Below are positions 53,644 through 62,304 of a DNA stretch of 64,000 nucleotides, in pieces. Both the position numbers and the translations under genes were made by a program. The stretch covers positions 248,001 through 312,000 of the forward strand of contig CAWAPE010000014.1 in NCBI GenBank assembly GCA_963783855.1. The letters are read 5' to 3'. Origin of the DNA: JAKAGZ01 sp963783855. GTDB lineage: Bacteria; Bacteroidota; Ignavibacteria; Ignavibacteriales; Ignavibacteriaceae. Each line of letters begins with the position of its first letter. Within the stretch, counting starts at the first letter, position 1. The notes below the pieces were generated by a model. The model ran no database searches. It was not told the origin of the DNA and saw only the letters and a list, made by a program, of their open reading frames with translations.

Positions 53644-54078
53644 ATGAAATCAAACACAAATACCCGTTGCTGGGTACACCTTATATGGGGAACGGATAAC
53701 AGTAAAAAATATTTTGCTAATTATGATTTACGAAAAGCGGTTTCCAAATATTTCCAGGAATATTCTGCATCAAATAATATTTTAATGGAATGTAATTACG
53801 TAAACGCCGATCACGTGCATATGCTTGTAGATTTGCCCGACAGATTATCTCTGAATGAGATCGCGGCACTTTTTAAAAATAGTTCTGCGGATTGGATAAA
53901 TATCAGCAACTTGTTAAGCGAACACTTTAACTGGGGAGAATGTTTCTCCGCTTTTTCAGTTTCACAGTCGAATGTAGATGCGGTAAAAAAATATATTTTG
54001 TCACAAGATGAGCTTCATCGTTCTGAAAGCTATGAGGAAGAGATCAATCATTTTTTTGAAGGTTATGGAATTATTTAA
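53644..54078 (+). CDS. Y1 (IS200/REP-associated) transposase
   Basis: A 144-residue HUH endonuclease of the Y1_Tnp family. CWVHLIWGTDNSKKYF is the first strand; NADHVHMLVDLP contains the metal-binding HUH (HVH) motif; FSAFSVSQSNVDAVKKYILS holds the catalytic tyrosine helix; ELHRSESYEEEINHFFEGYG is the C-terminal part. Such enzymes cut single-stranded hairpins in IS200/IS605 elements or REP sequences. It has no TnpB partner and no clear IS ends, which fits a single-copy RAYT-like gene. It lies at the end of the palindrome-rich cassette array and shares the genome with REP-like palindromes. Confidence 0.87.
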   Translation: MKSNTNTRCWVHLIWGTDNSKKYFANYDLRKAVSKYFQEYSASNNILMECNYVNADHVHMLVDLPDRLSLNEIAALFKNSSADWINISNLLSEHFNWGECFSAFSVSQSNVDAVKKYILSQDELHRSESYEEEINHFFEGYGII

Positions 54079-54102
54079 CAATTATTTGTTATTCGGAATA
54101 AA

Positions 54103-55656
54103 ATGAAAATTAAAAAGATCAATAAAGAAATTATTTACAATGCAACATTTATTTTATTTTTGCTGTCGGCCTTTAAATTTCTTTTTCACTTTATAATAAA
54201 TGCAAACGGTGCCTATGGTTTTTTCAGGGATGAATTTTACTTTATTAGCTGCTCAAATCATCTTGCCTGGGGATATGTAGATCAGCCTCCTTTCTCTGTT
54301 TTAATGCTGGCAATTTCCAGATTCTTTTTAGGCGATTCATTAGTCGCAATTCGGTTTCTCCCTGCTTTGGTAGGGGGATTAACTGTATTTACAACGGGAA
54401 AAATTGCAAAGGAATTAGGCGGGGGATTTTTTGCACAGGTCTCAGCTGCAATGTGCATGATTATAGCGCCAATCTATCTTGCATTTGATTCTACCTTTTC
54501 ATTAAATACTTTCGATGTGTTTTTCTGGATACTGTCTGTTTACATTTTAACTTTGATAATTAACCAGGGAAAAAAGAACCTCTGGTATTTGCTTGGAATA
54601 ACTATTGGCCTTGGCTTAATGAATAAAATAAGTCTTCTCTGGTTATGTGCAGGACTATTCATTGGCTTGTTATCCACAAAAAACAGGAAAGTGTTACTAA
54701 CAAAAGAACCCTGGATTGCCTTTTTAATTTCAGGACTAATTTTTCTGCCGTATGTAATCTGGCAATATGTAAATGATTTTCCAACAATTGAGTTTATGAG
54801 AAATGCACTGGAAAACAAATATGTTTTGCAATCTCCGGTTGATTTTTTCAAATCAGTATTTTTAATGGTAAATCCAATTACTCTTCCAATCTGGATTTTA
54901 GGTTTTTACTATTTGTTGTTTAATAAAAATGAAAAACGATACAGAATTCTTGCAATAATATTTTCTGTTGTGCTTATAATTTTGCTGGTTAATCCATCAA
55001 GTAAATCAAGTTACCTTGCGGTAGCGTTTCCCATTCTGTTTGCCGGTGGCGGTGTTTTCTTCGAAAAGTTTTTCGAAAAGAAAAATATATTTTGGCCTAA
55101 ACCGGTTTATATATTGTTGCTCGCCCTGGGAATCTGGCTTGCGCCATTGGTAACTCCAATACTTCCGGTTGAATCATATATCTCATTTGCAAAATCTATT
55201 GGAATAAAACCATCAACTTCTGAGAAAAAGAAATTGGGAGAACTTCCGCAGTTTTATGCCGATATGTTTGGCTGGCAACAAATGTTCGGGACTATTAAGA
55301 AGGTTTACGAAAAATTAACCCCGGAAGAAAAACAAAATTGCGTTATCTTCTGCGGTAATTACGGTGAAGCCGGCTCAATTAATTTTTATGGAAAAAAATA
55401 TGATCTTGCTCCTGCAATCTCAGGGCATAATAATTTCTATTTATGGGGACCGGTTAGAAAAAATGCGCAAATAGTAATTGTTCTTGGCAGCACTGAAAAA
55501 TCTTTAAGCAGCATTTTTGAAGAAGTTATTCGCGCGGATACTTTGAGATTATCAAAATATGCTATGCCTTATGAAAACAATCAACCTGTATGGATTTGCA
55601 AACAGCCTAAAAAATCAGTTGATGAAATCTGGCCGACATTAAAACACTATGAATAA
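54103..55656 (+). CDS. Glycosyltransferase family 39-like (PMT_2/ArnT-type) membrane protein
   Basis: A 517-residue protein with 10-12 TM segments. AYGFFRDEFYFISCSNHLAWGYVDQPPFSVLM matches the first periplasmic loop of polyprenyl-phosphate sugar transferases, where an acidic pair (here RDE) is catalytic; RFLPALVGGLTVFTTGKIAKELGG and SLNTFDVFFWILSVYIL are further family landmarks. The C-terminal 150 residues form a soluble domain. It would transfer a sugar from a lipid carrier to a lipid or protein on the outer face of the inner membrane. The trpF start overlaps its end by eight bases. Confidence 0.85.
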   Translation: MKIKKINKEIIYNATFILFLLSAFKFLFHFIINANGAYGFFRDEFYFISCSNHLAWGYVDQPPFSVLMLAISRFFLGDSLVAIRFLPALVGGLTVFTTGKIAKELGGGFFAQVSAAMCMIIAPIYLAFDSTFSLNTFDVFFWILSVYILTLIINQGKKNLWYLLGITIGLGLMNKISLLWLCAGLFIGLLSTKNRKVLLTKEPWIAFLISGLIFLPYVIWQYVNDFPTIEFMRNALENKYVLQSPVDFFKSVFLMVNPITLPIWILGFYYLLFNKNEKRYRILAIIFSVVLIILLVNPSSKSSYLAVAFPILFAGGGVFFEKFFEKKNIFWPKPVYILLLALGIWLAPLVTPILPVESYISFAKSIGIKPSTSEKKKLGELPQFYADMFGWQQMFGTIKKVYEKLTPEEKQNCVIFCGNYGEAGSINFYGKKYDLAPAISGHNNFYLWGPVRKNAQIVIVLGSTEKSLSSIFEEVIRADTLRLSKYAMPYENNQPVWICKQPKKSVDEIWPTLKHYE

Positions 55657-56338
55657 GAATAAAATATTACCTCACGGGGTAAAACCCAAAGTTAAAATCT
55701 GCTGTATTAACAGCATAGAAGAAGCAAAACTTGCAATAGAATTCGGTGCGTCGGCACTGGGACTTGTAAGCGAGATGCCTAGCGGTCCGGGAGTTATAAA
55801 CGAAGATAAAATTATAGAGATTGCCAAATCCGTACCCCCGCCTATTGCAACATTTCTGTTAACAAGCAAAACTGATGCAAATGAAATAATCAATCAGCAA
55901 AGGAAATTAAGAACAAATACAATTCAGATTGTTGATGAATTAAAAACCGGAACTTATCAGGAAATAAAAGATGCATTGCCTGGAATTAAAATAGTCCAGG
56001 TAATTCACGTGCTTGATGATAACTCGATTAAAGAAGCAGTTAAAATTTCTAAAGGAGTTGACGCTATTCTACTTGATTCCGGAAATCCAAACTTAGAAGT
56101 AAAAGAACTTGGTGGGACAGGAAGAAGACACAATTGGGAAATCAGCAAAAAAATCAGGGAAGAAATTGAGATCCCAATTTTTCTTGCCGGCGGCTTAAAT
56201 CACGCAAATGTCAGAGAAGCGATTGAAACGGTATCGCCATTTGCTTTGGACGTTTGCAGCGGTGTAAGGACAAACGGGAATCTGGACCCGGGCAAACTCA
56301 AATTGTTTTTCGACAAGGTACGTAATTCATCTTGTTGA
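55649..56338 (+). CDS. trpF: Phosphoribosylanthranilate isomerase
   Basis: A 229-residue TIM-barrel enzyme of tryptophan synthesis. KPKVKICCINSIEEAKLAIE is the N-terminal strand with the catalytic cysteine (usual VKICG reads VKICC); GASALGLVSEMPSGPGVI, TIQIVDEL, DAILLDSGN, GGTGRRHNWEIS (catalytic Asp replaced in position by the SGN stretch, which needs an alignment) and FLAGGLNHANVREAIE with SGVRTNGNLDPGKL are family landmarks. No other trp genes are near, and it overlaps a glycosyltransferase gene. Either an orphan trpF or a paralog with a changed substrate. Confidence 0.8.
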   Translation: MNKNKILPHGVKPKVKICCINSIEEAKLAIEFGASALGLVSEMPSGPGVINEDKIIEIAKSVPPPIATFLLTSKTDANEIINQQRKLRTNTIQIVDELKTGTYQEIKDALPGIKIVQVIHVLDDNSIKEAVKISKGVDAILLDSGNPNLEVKELGGTGRRHNWEISKKIREEIEIPIFLAGGLNHANVREAIETVSPFALDVCSGVRTNGNLDPGKLKLFFDKVRNSSC

Positions 56339-56438
56339 TTATTTCCCTCTTTTTCGCTTTGTTTATTAAAATAAAACTTTCTATTTTATTATTCCTGCAC
56401 CGACAGTAATCGGTTTTCATTATAAGTGCGGAGACAAC

Positions 56439-57893
56439 ATGAAGTATCCTGCCTTAGGTAATTTTATAGATGGACAAACTATCCAGTGCGATAATAAAAA
56501 ATTAGATGTTTTTTCTCCTCTCGACGGATCTATAATTTCAACCGTTCCATTATCTAATATCACTGACCTGGACAAGGCCGTTGACGCGGCAAAAAAAGCA
56601 TTTCCCGCATGGTCATCATTACCCATTAAAGAAAGGGTACAGGTGTTTTTTAGATATAAACACCTGCTTGAACAAAATATTGATGAGCTTACTGAATTGG
56701 TTCATATAGAAAACGGGAAAACAATTTCTGAATCACGGGCTGAAGTGGAAAAAAGTATCGAGGTTACAGAATTTGCCTGCTCAATTCCTCAATTGACTTC
56801 AGGTGAGGTACTCGAGGTTTCCAAAGGAGTGGAATGCAGAATTGAAAGATACCCGGTTGGAGTGGTAGCATGTATTACACCTTTTAACTTTCCGAATATG
56901 GTTCCTAACTGGACTATTCCAAACGCGTTATGTCTCGGTAACACGATGATCTTAAAACCATCGGAACAGGTTCCGCTTAGCGCAAACAGGCTTGCGGAAT
57001 TATTAAAAGAAGCAGGATTACCTGACGGGGTTTTCAATGTTGTACACGGGGATAAGCAAATTGTTGAAGAAATTTGTGACCATCCGGGAATTGAAGCTGT
57101 AACCTTTGTTGGCTCAACTAAAGTTGCGAAAATAGTTTATGCCAGAGCCAGTTCAACTTTAAAAAGAGCGTTAACATTAGGGGGAGCCAAAAACCATTTA
57201 ATAGTTCTTCCGGACGCAAACACTAATATGGCGGCTTCAAATATTGCAGCTTCTATGTCTGGCTGTGCTGGCCAGCGATGTATGGCTGCTTCCGCAATGG
57301 TTGGTGTTGGATCTGTTGACCATATAGTTGATAAACTTTGCGAAGAAGCAAAAAAAATAATTCCGGGTAAAAATCTTGGAGCGATAATTTCTAAACAGGC
57401 AAAAGAAAGAATAGAAAATTATATTACGGAAGCAGAAAAAGACGGCGCTAAAGTTTTAGTTGACGGCAGAAATTGTAAAGTTGAAGGAAAGGAAAACGGG
57501 TTTTATGTCGGCCCGACAGTTTTAGATTATGTAAGGCCCGACATGAAAATAGCAAAGGAAGAAGTTTTTGGCCCGGTACTTTCTATAATGCGTTCTGATA
57601 CAATAGAAGAAGCAATGAAAATTGAGAACAGTTCTTCCTACGGGAATGCAGCTGCGGTGTTTACACAGAGCGGCGGTGCTGCCAATTATGTTGCTGAACA
57701 TGCCAGCGCCGGGATGATAGGTGTAAATATTGGCGTGCCCGTTCCGCGTGAACCGTTTTCTTTCGGTGGATGGAATGATTCGAAATTTGGTACAGGTGAT
57801 ATTACAGGAAAAAGCTCGATTGAGTTTTTTACAAAGCTGAAAAAAATTACGACCAAATGGAATCCGGAATCACAGGTAAACTGGATGAGTTAA
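56439..57893 (+). CDS. mmsA: CoA-acylating methylmalonate-semialdehyde dehydrogenase
   Basis: A 484-residue aldehyde dehydrogenase. TPFNFPNMVPNWTIPNALCLGNT, LKPSEQVPLSANRLAELLKEAG and FVGSTKVAKIVYARA are NAD-binding landmarks; SGCAGQRCMAASAMVGVG contains the catalytic Cys in the GQRCM context specific to MmsA rather than to ordinary ALDHs. The enzyme turns (methyl)malonate semialdehyde into acetyl- or propionyl-CoA, CO2 and NADH. Beside the beta-alanine aminotransferase it would remove malonate semialdehyde from uracil breakdown. The downstream gap carries a GC-rich palindrome. Confidence 0.9.
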   Translation: MKYPALGNFIDGQTIQCDNKKLDVFSPLDGSIISTVPLSNITDLDKAVDAAKKAFPAWSSLPIKERVQVFFRYKHLLEQNIDELTELVHIENGKTISESRAEVEKSIEVTEFACSIPQLTSGEVLEVSKGVECRIERYPVGVVACITPFNFPNMVPNWTIPNALCLGNTMILKPSEQVPLSANRLAELLKEAGLPDGVFNVVHGDKQIVEEICDHPGIEAVTFVGSTKVAKIVYARASSTLKRALTLGGAKNHLIVLPDANTNMAASNIAASMSGCAGQRCMAASAMVGVGSVDHIVDKLCEEAKKIIPGKNLGAIISKQAKERIENYITEAEKDGAKVLVDGRNCKVEGKENGFYVGPTVLDYVRPDMKIAKEEVFGPVLSIMRSDTIEEAMKIENSSSYGNAAAVFTQSGGAANYVAEHASAGMIGVNIGVPVPREPFSFGGWNDSKFGTGDITGKSSIEFFTKLKKITTKWNPESQVNWMS

Positions 57894-57900
57894 AGAGATC

Positions 57901-57920
57901 ATTCCCGCGAAGGCGGGAAT
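57901..57920. repeat. Short GC-rich palindrome
   Basis: ATTCCCGC-GAAG-GCGGGAAT, perfect arms, eight bases behind the mmsA stop. The surrounding GATCATTCCCGC...GGGAATGACAG context is a common intergenic repeat type and may also act as a transcription attenuator. Confidence 0.6.
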
Positions 57921-57982
57921 GACAGATAATAATTAAAAAATTAAGCAAGTGAATTATTCAATAAAAAATAAAGAGAAATAAA

Positions 57983-58858
57983 ATGCCAAGAATAGTAAAA
58001 GGTGGTTTAATACAGGCTACGCTTTCAATGTCAACCGAACAGCCGATTGAAAAAATTAAGCAATCGATGATAGAAAAACACCTGAAGATGATTCATGAAG
58101 CAGCAGAGAAAGGAGTGCAGATTCTCTGCCTGCAGGAATTATTTTACGGTCCGTATTTCTGTGCCGAACAGGAAACAAAGTGGTACGAAATGGTTGAAAA
58201 AGTACCGGACGGTCCGACTGTTAAACTAATGCAGGAGGAAGCAAAAAAACACGGGATGGTTATAATAGTTCCTGTTTATGAAGAAGAAATAACAGGGGTA
58301 TACTATAATACTGCAGCGGTAATTGATGCGGATGGGAAATATTTAGGCAAGTATCGGAAACATCATATTCCGCATTGCAATCCGGGATTCTGGGAAAAAT
58401 TTTATTTCAAACCGGGTAATCTTGGATTTCCGGTTTTTAAAACTGCCTTTGCAGATGTTGGTGTTTACATTTGCTATGACAGGCATTTTCCCGAAGGAGC
58501 CCGCGTACTTGGACTGAACGGTGCAGAAATTGTTTTCAATCCATCCGCAACAGTTGCCGGACTTTCGGAATATCTCTGGGAACTTGAACAGCCGGCGCAC
58601 GCGGTGGCAAACGGCTATTTCGTCGGTGCCATTAACCGTGTTGGAACGGAAGCACCCTGGAACATAGGCGAATTTTATGGCAAGAGTTACTTTTGTAATC
58701 CACGCGGTAAAATAATTGCACAGGCAAGCCGCGATAAAGATGAACTGGTTGTGTCGGATTTAAATTTCGATGAAATACTGGAAGTCAGGAATGTCTGGCA
58801 GTTTTACCGTGACAGGAGACCGGAGGCTTACGGGGAGTTGACGGAGCTGGGTAAGTAA
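57983..58858 (+). CDS. pydC: Beta-ureidopropionase (nitrilase superfamily)
   Basis: A 291-residue amidohydrolase that cleaves N-carbamoyl-beta-alanine to beta-alanine, CO2 and ammonia, the third step of reductive pyrimidine breakdown. The catalytic triad is visible: Glu in QILCLQELFYGPYFC, Lys in YRKHHIPHCNPGFWEKFYF and Cys in VYICYDRHFPEGARVLGLNG. FNPSATVAGLSEYLWELEQP and GAINRVGTEAPWNIGEFYG match beta-ureidopropionase and N-carbamoylputrescine amidase alike; the neighbouring PreTA and aminotransferase genes favour the former. ATG 57983 with upstream AAAGAGAAATAAA. Confidence 0.9.
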   Translation: MPRIVKGGLIQATLSMSTEQPIEKIKQSMIEKHLKMIHEAAEKGVQILCLQELFYGPYFCAEQETKWYEMVEKVPDGPTVKLMQEEAKKHGMVIIVPVYEEEITGVYYNTAAVIDADGKYLGKYRKHHIPHCNPGFWEKFYFKPGNLGFPVFKTAFADVGVYICYDRHFPEGARVLGLNGAEIVFNPSATVAGLSEYLWELEQPAHAVANGYFVGAINRVGTEAPWNIGEFYGKSYFCNPRGKIIAQASRDKDELVVSDLNFDEILEVRNVWQFYRDRRPEAYGELTELGK

Positions 58859-58882
58859 ATACTAAACCCTAAATAATAAATA

Positions 58883-59288
58883 CTAAACAATTTCAAAGGA
58901 GAAATGAGAAATTCAAAACAGTATGATTTAGAAGACAGGACATTAAATTTTTCCAAAGATGTTATAAAGTTTATAAATAATTCACCGGGTTCTTTAACAA
59001 ATGATGAAATTGCAAAACAATTAGTAAGGTCATCCGGTTCAGTTGGAGCAAATTATATTGAAGCAAATGAATCGATTAGTAAAAAGGATTTTATTTACAT
59101 AATTAAAATTTGTAGAAAAGAAAGTAAAGAATCACGATACTGGTTAAATTTAATTTTAACCAAAGAAAAATTAGAAGAACAACGAAAAAAATTAGTTCAG
59201 GAATCTACAGAGTTAATGAAAATATTCGGTGCAATAATTGTAAAATCAGACAAATAGGTTTATTGTTTAAATATTCGAAATTGTTTAG
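58883..59288. repeat. Inverted repeats flanking the S23 gene
   Basis: CTAAACAATTTC (58883-58894) and GAAATTGTTTAG (59277-59288) are perfect inverted 12-mers around the four-helix-bundle gene. Outer TAAACCCTAAA and TTTAGAGTTTA extend the similarity. The flanks suggest that the gene moved in as a unit. Confidence 0.65.
58904..59257 (+). CDS. S23 (23S rRNA intervening-sequence) four-helix-bundle protein
   Basis: A 117-residue all-helical protein: DLEDRTLNFSKDVIKFINNS, IAKQLVRSSGSVGANYIEAN (family signature), KDFIYIIKICRKESKESRYW and ESTELMKIFGAIIVKSDK. Family members are often encoded inside 23S rRNA insertions but also occur alone; the biochemical role is unknown. AAAGGAGAAATG gives a good ribosome binding site. 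Short inverted repeats flank the gene and it splits two pyrimidine-catabolism genes, so it looks like a small mobile unit. Confidence 0.85.
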   Translation: MRNSKQYDLEDRTLNFSKDVIKFINNSPGSLTNDEIAKQLVRSSGSVGANYIEANESISKKDFIYIIKICRKESKESRYWLNLILTKEKLEEQRKKLVQESTELMKIFGAIIVKSDK

Positions 59289-59329
59289 AGTTTAGAAATT
59301 CGTTTTTAGAATTTAACTTAAGGTTAATT

Positions 59330-60661
59330 ATGACTTCAGAACAAATAGTAGAAATAACTTCCAAACACACTTACGGAACGTGGCGATACCAAAAAGGCTG
59401 GAAACCTCTGCATATTGTTGATGCCGAAGGTTGTTATTTTACAGATTCATCGGGGAAGAATTATCTCGATTTTTCGGCTCAGCTTATGTGTAGCAATCTC
59501 GGTCATAAAAATAAAGCGGTTATAAAATCTATTGCGGACCAGGCAGAAAAACTTTCTTTTATCGCGCCGGGCTTTACCACAGATGTCCGCGCCGAATTAA
59601 GCAAACTTCTGCTTGAAGTTTTACCCGAAGGTCTTGAAAAATTTTATTTTTCAACTTCCGGTACGGAAGCTAATGAAGCCGCAATTAAAATAGCGCGGAT
59701 GTACACCGGTAAATACAAAATTATTTCACGCTATAATTCGTATCACGGTTCAACAGCTGCGTCAATTGCCGCAACAGGGGATCCCAGACGATGGGCGGTT
59801 GAACCAGCAGGAAAAATTGACGGGGTGATTTTTGCGCCGGAATGTAATTGTTATCGCTGCCCACTCGGGCATAGTTACCCTGATTGCAATATGGCCTGTG
59901 CGGATTACATTGAGCATATGATTAAAAATGAAGGTAATGTTGCCGCAGTTATGATTGAACCCGTTGTTGGTACTAATGGTATCCTGGTTCCCCCAAGAGA
60001 ATATTTGCCCAAACTAAGAAAAATCTGCGATGATAATAATGTATTATTAATAGCGGATGAAGTAATGAGTGGATGGGGAAGAACCGGAAAGTGGTTTGCA
60101 ATTGATAACTGGGGTATCAAGCCCGATATCTTAACAACTGCAAAAGGTATTACTTCTGCTTATGTTCCACTGGGATTAACGGCAACAACTATGAAGATAG
60201 CAGATTATTTCAATGATCATTATTTTGCGCATGGTCATACTTACGAGGCTCATCCGTTAACTCTCGCTCCCGCAATTGCTGCAATAAAAGAAATTAAAAG
60301 ACTCAACTTAATTGAGAGATCAGCTAAGATGGGAGTTTATTTAAATAAAAAATTAGAAGATCTAAAAACCAAGCACAAGTCAATTGGTGATGTCAGGGGA
60401 ATAGGATTATTCCGGGCTATTGAACTGGTTAAAAGCAAAAAAACAAAAGAGCCTTTCAACACAAAGGAGGATAAAATAAAAGGCAATAAATTAATGGTCG
60501 ATAAGGTAACTGCTGAAATGATGAAGAATGGTGTATATATGCAAGGTTGGATCAGTCACTTTGTAATTGCGCCGCCCTTGATTATTTCTGAAGATGAAAT
60601 TGATGCAGCTATAGGAGCACTGGATACAGCGCTTACAATAGTTGATAGTGAAGTAAGTTAA
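59330..60661 (+). CDS. pydD: Class III aminotransferase, probable beta-alanine:pyruvate transaminase
   Basis: A 443-residue PLP enzyme. STSGTEANEAAIKIARMYTG, YNSYHGSTAASIAATGDPRR, AAVMIEPVVGTNGILVPP and LLIADEVMSGWGRTGKWFA are class III landmarks; ILTTAKGITSAYVPLG holds the PLP lysine, and YFAHGHTYEAHPL follows. A cysteine-rich loop (PECNCYRCPLGHSYPDCNMAC) is present; some relatives have it, and it might bind a metal. In this context it converts beta-alanine to malonate semialdehyde, which MmsA then oxidises. Omega-amino acid transaminases with other substrates share these motifs. Confidence 0.82.
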   Translation: MTSEQIVEITSKHTYGTWRYQKGWKPLHIVDAEGCYFTDSSGKNYLDFSAQLMCSNLGHKNKAVIKSIADQAEKLSFIAPGFTTDVRAELSKLLLEVLPEGLEKFYFSTSGTEANEAAIKIARMYTGKYKIISRYNSYHGSTAASIAATGDPRRWAVEPAGKIDGVIFAPECNCYRCPLGHSYPDCNMACADYIEHMIKNEGNVAAVMIEPVVGTNGILVPPREYLPKLRKICDDNNVLLIADEVMSGWGRTGKWFAIDNWGIKPDILTTAKGITSAYVPLGLTATTMKIADYFNDHYFAHGHTYEAHPLTLAPAIAAIKEIKRLNLIERSAKMGVYLNKKLEDLKTKHKSIGDVRGIGLFRAIELVKSKKTKEPFNTKEDKIKGNKLMVDKVTAEMMKNGVYMQGWISHFVIAPPLIISEDEIDAAIGALDTALTIVDSEVS

Positions 60662-60683
60662 TCTAAAACTAAGGGGTAATGTC

Positions 60684-62219
60684 ATGAAAAAATTAATACA
60701 AGTCCTTTCCTTGTTCTTTTTCATTTCAGTTTGTTCTTATGGTCAGGTAACTAATCTGCTTGTAAATGGAGTGGGCTCAAGTTTTACAGGTGTTTCCGGT
60801 GAAGTATTTACCTGGGCCTATGATGTTCCCAACGCGGGAGATACAACGTATATTCAAATATGGATTGATACTGATAACAGCGGTACATTAAATAATTCTG
60901 TGGATGTTCTATGGCAAAGCTTTATACAAATAGATGGCGATCCTGAAGGGCATAACGGTCCCCCTGATATGTCCGATGGCGCAGATAGTCACGTATCTCT
61001 TCAAATGAACCTTGGTTTAGCACCGGCACATTACATTATGTATTTCAAAAATAATAACAATATTAAACTTGTTGCCGGACAAATAACTACTCTTGCTTCA
61101 CCAGTTTTTACAATTTCCGGAAGAGTTACAAGTGGCGGAAACGGAATGCAGTATGTTGTTGTAAATCTTGAAGCTGAAAATGGAAACGCATTCTGGACAG
61201 GAATTACAGACGCAAATGGAGATTATTCAATTAAAATGAATTCTGATACTTCCGGAAATCCGTGGAGAGTAAAAATTGATAATACTATTATCTTCAGGCC
61301 CAATGTTTCAAACCCGGATAGATATAACCTGACATTAGATCAAAGTGTAAATACAACTTATTCAGGAAATGATTTTGTAATTGAAAATGCAGCGGCCCAT
61401 ATTTCCGGTACCTTATATAATGACGCAGGAGAACCTTATGTGGGTGGAGAGGTTAGTATTACTTCAAGTAATGTAAACTTTGGAAGAGGCATGTTAGTTG
61501 ATTCCGTGGGTCATTTCGATCTGGGACTAACTGCATCTGAATTACCGATTTCAAATTTGAATTTAGGATCGGGTGATTCAAGAGATACAACTATTGTACG
61601 TGCGCAACATACTTTTGCTTCAGTGCAATCTGGAAATGCATTCACTCAGGATTTATATCTATTTAATACGAATTCTACTATTACCGGAAGAATAACTTTA
61701 AATGGTGCATCCCCAAATTATGCTATGTATCTTTTTGCTCTAAATGCTGATACCGGTCAGGCTGAAACACAGACGGACAATGACGGATATTTTAGATTTA
61801 AAGTAAGCACAAAGATTTACAATTATCAAATTGCTTATACTAATGATATAGTTCAAAATTACAACATCAACAATGTTGTTGTGCATGCTGGCGATACAAA
61901 TGTAAATATTAATTTAATTCCAACTGATGTTAAACTTACAGATTCTGGAATTCCCTCTGATTATTCTTTATCACAAAATTATCCCAATCCTTTTAATCCG
62001 AGCACAGTTATCAATTATGAAATACCCAGGGCGTCTCAGGTAACTCTGAGTATTTATAATGTACTCGGTCAGGAAATAACAAAACTTGTAGATAAAGAAC
62101 AGGCGGCTGGGAAATATTCAGTAGATTTTAGTGCCGAAAAACTTTCAAGCGGCATTTATTTTTATAAAATTCAAGCAGGAAATTTTACTAATTTCAAAAA
62201 AATGATCTTAATGAAGTAA
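60684..62219 (+). CDS. Secreted protein with T9SS C-terminal sorting domain
   Basis: A 511-residue exported protein. The signal peptide is VLSLFFFISVCSYGQ. The middle carries carboxypeptidase-regulatory-like beta domains (FTISGRVTSGGNGMQYVVVN, AHISGTLYNDAGEPYVGG, TITGRITLNGASPNYAMYLF). The last 85 residues form a type A por-secretion sorting domain: LSQNYPNPFNPSTVINYEIP, VTLSIYNVLGQEI, LSSGIYFYKIQAG, FKKMILMK. It is therefore sent through the type IX system and cleaved or anchored at the cell surface. The function of the beta domains is unknown. It follows pydD by 22 bases and is followed by a strong terminator. Confidence 0.9.
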   Translation: MKKLIQVLSLFFFISVCSYGQVTNLLVNGVGSSFTGVSGEVFTWAYDVPNAGDTTYIQIWIDTDNSGTLNNSVDVLWQSFIQIDGDPEGHNGPPDMSDGADSHVSLQMNLGLAPAHYIMYFKNNNNIKLVAGQITTLASPVFTISGRVTSGGNGMQYVVVNLEAENGNAFWTGITDANGDYSIKMNSDTSGNPWRVKIDNTIIFRPNVSNPDRYNLTLDQSVNTTYSGNDFVIENAAAHISGTLYNDAGEPYVGGEVSITSSNVNFGRGMLVDSVGHFDLGLTASELPISNLNLGSGDSRDTTIVRAQHTFASVQSGNAFTQDLYLFNTNSTITGRITLNGASPNYAMYLFALNADTGQAETQTDNDGYFRFKVSTKIYNYQIAYTNDIVQNYNINNVVVHAGDTNVNINLIPTDVKLTDSGIPSDYSLSQNYPNPFNPSTVINYEIPRASQVTLSIYNVLGQEITKLVDKEQAAGKYSVDFSAEKLSSGIYFYKIQAGNFTNFKKMILMK

Positions 62220-62238
62220 AATAGCGTTTATTGAAAAT

Positions 62239-62278
62239 AACTCAGGCTTCAGAATTATATGAGGCCTGAGTTTTTTAT
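62239..62278 (+). terminator. Rho-independent terminator before preT
   Basis: AACTCAGGC (62239-62247) pairs with GCCTGAGTT (62264-62272) and is followed by a T-rich run (TTTTTTATTT). It ends the transcript of the T9SS gene, so preT needs its own promoter in the 25 bases of AT-rich DNA that follow or within the hairpin region. Confidence 0.85.
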
Positions 62279-62304
62279 TTATATCATTTTATTTATTATT
62301 ATTT

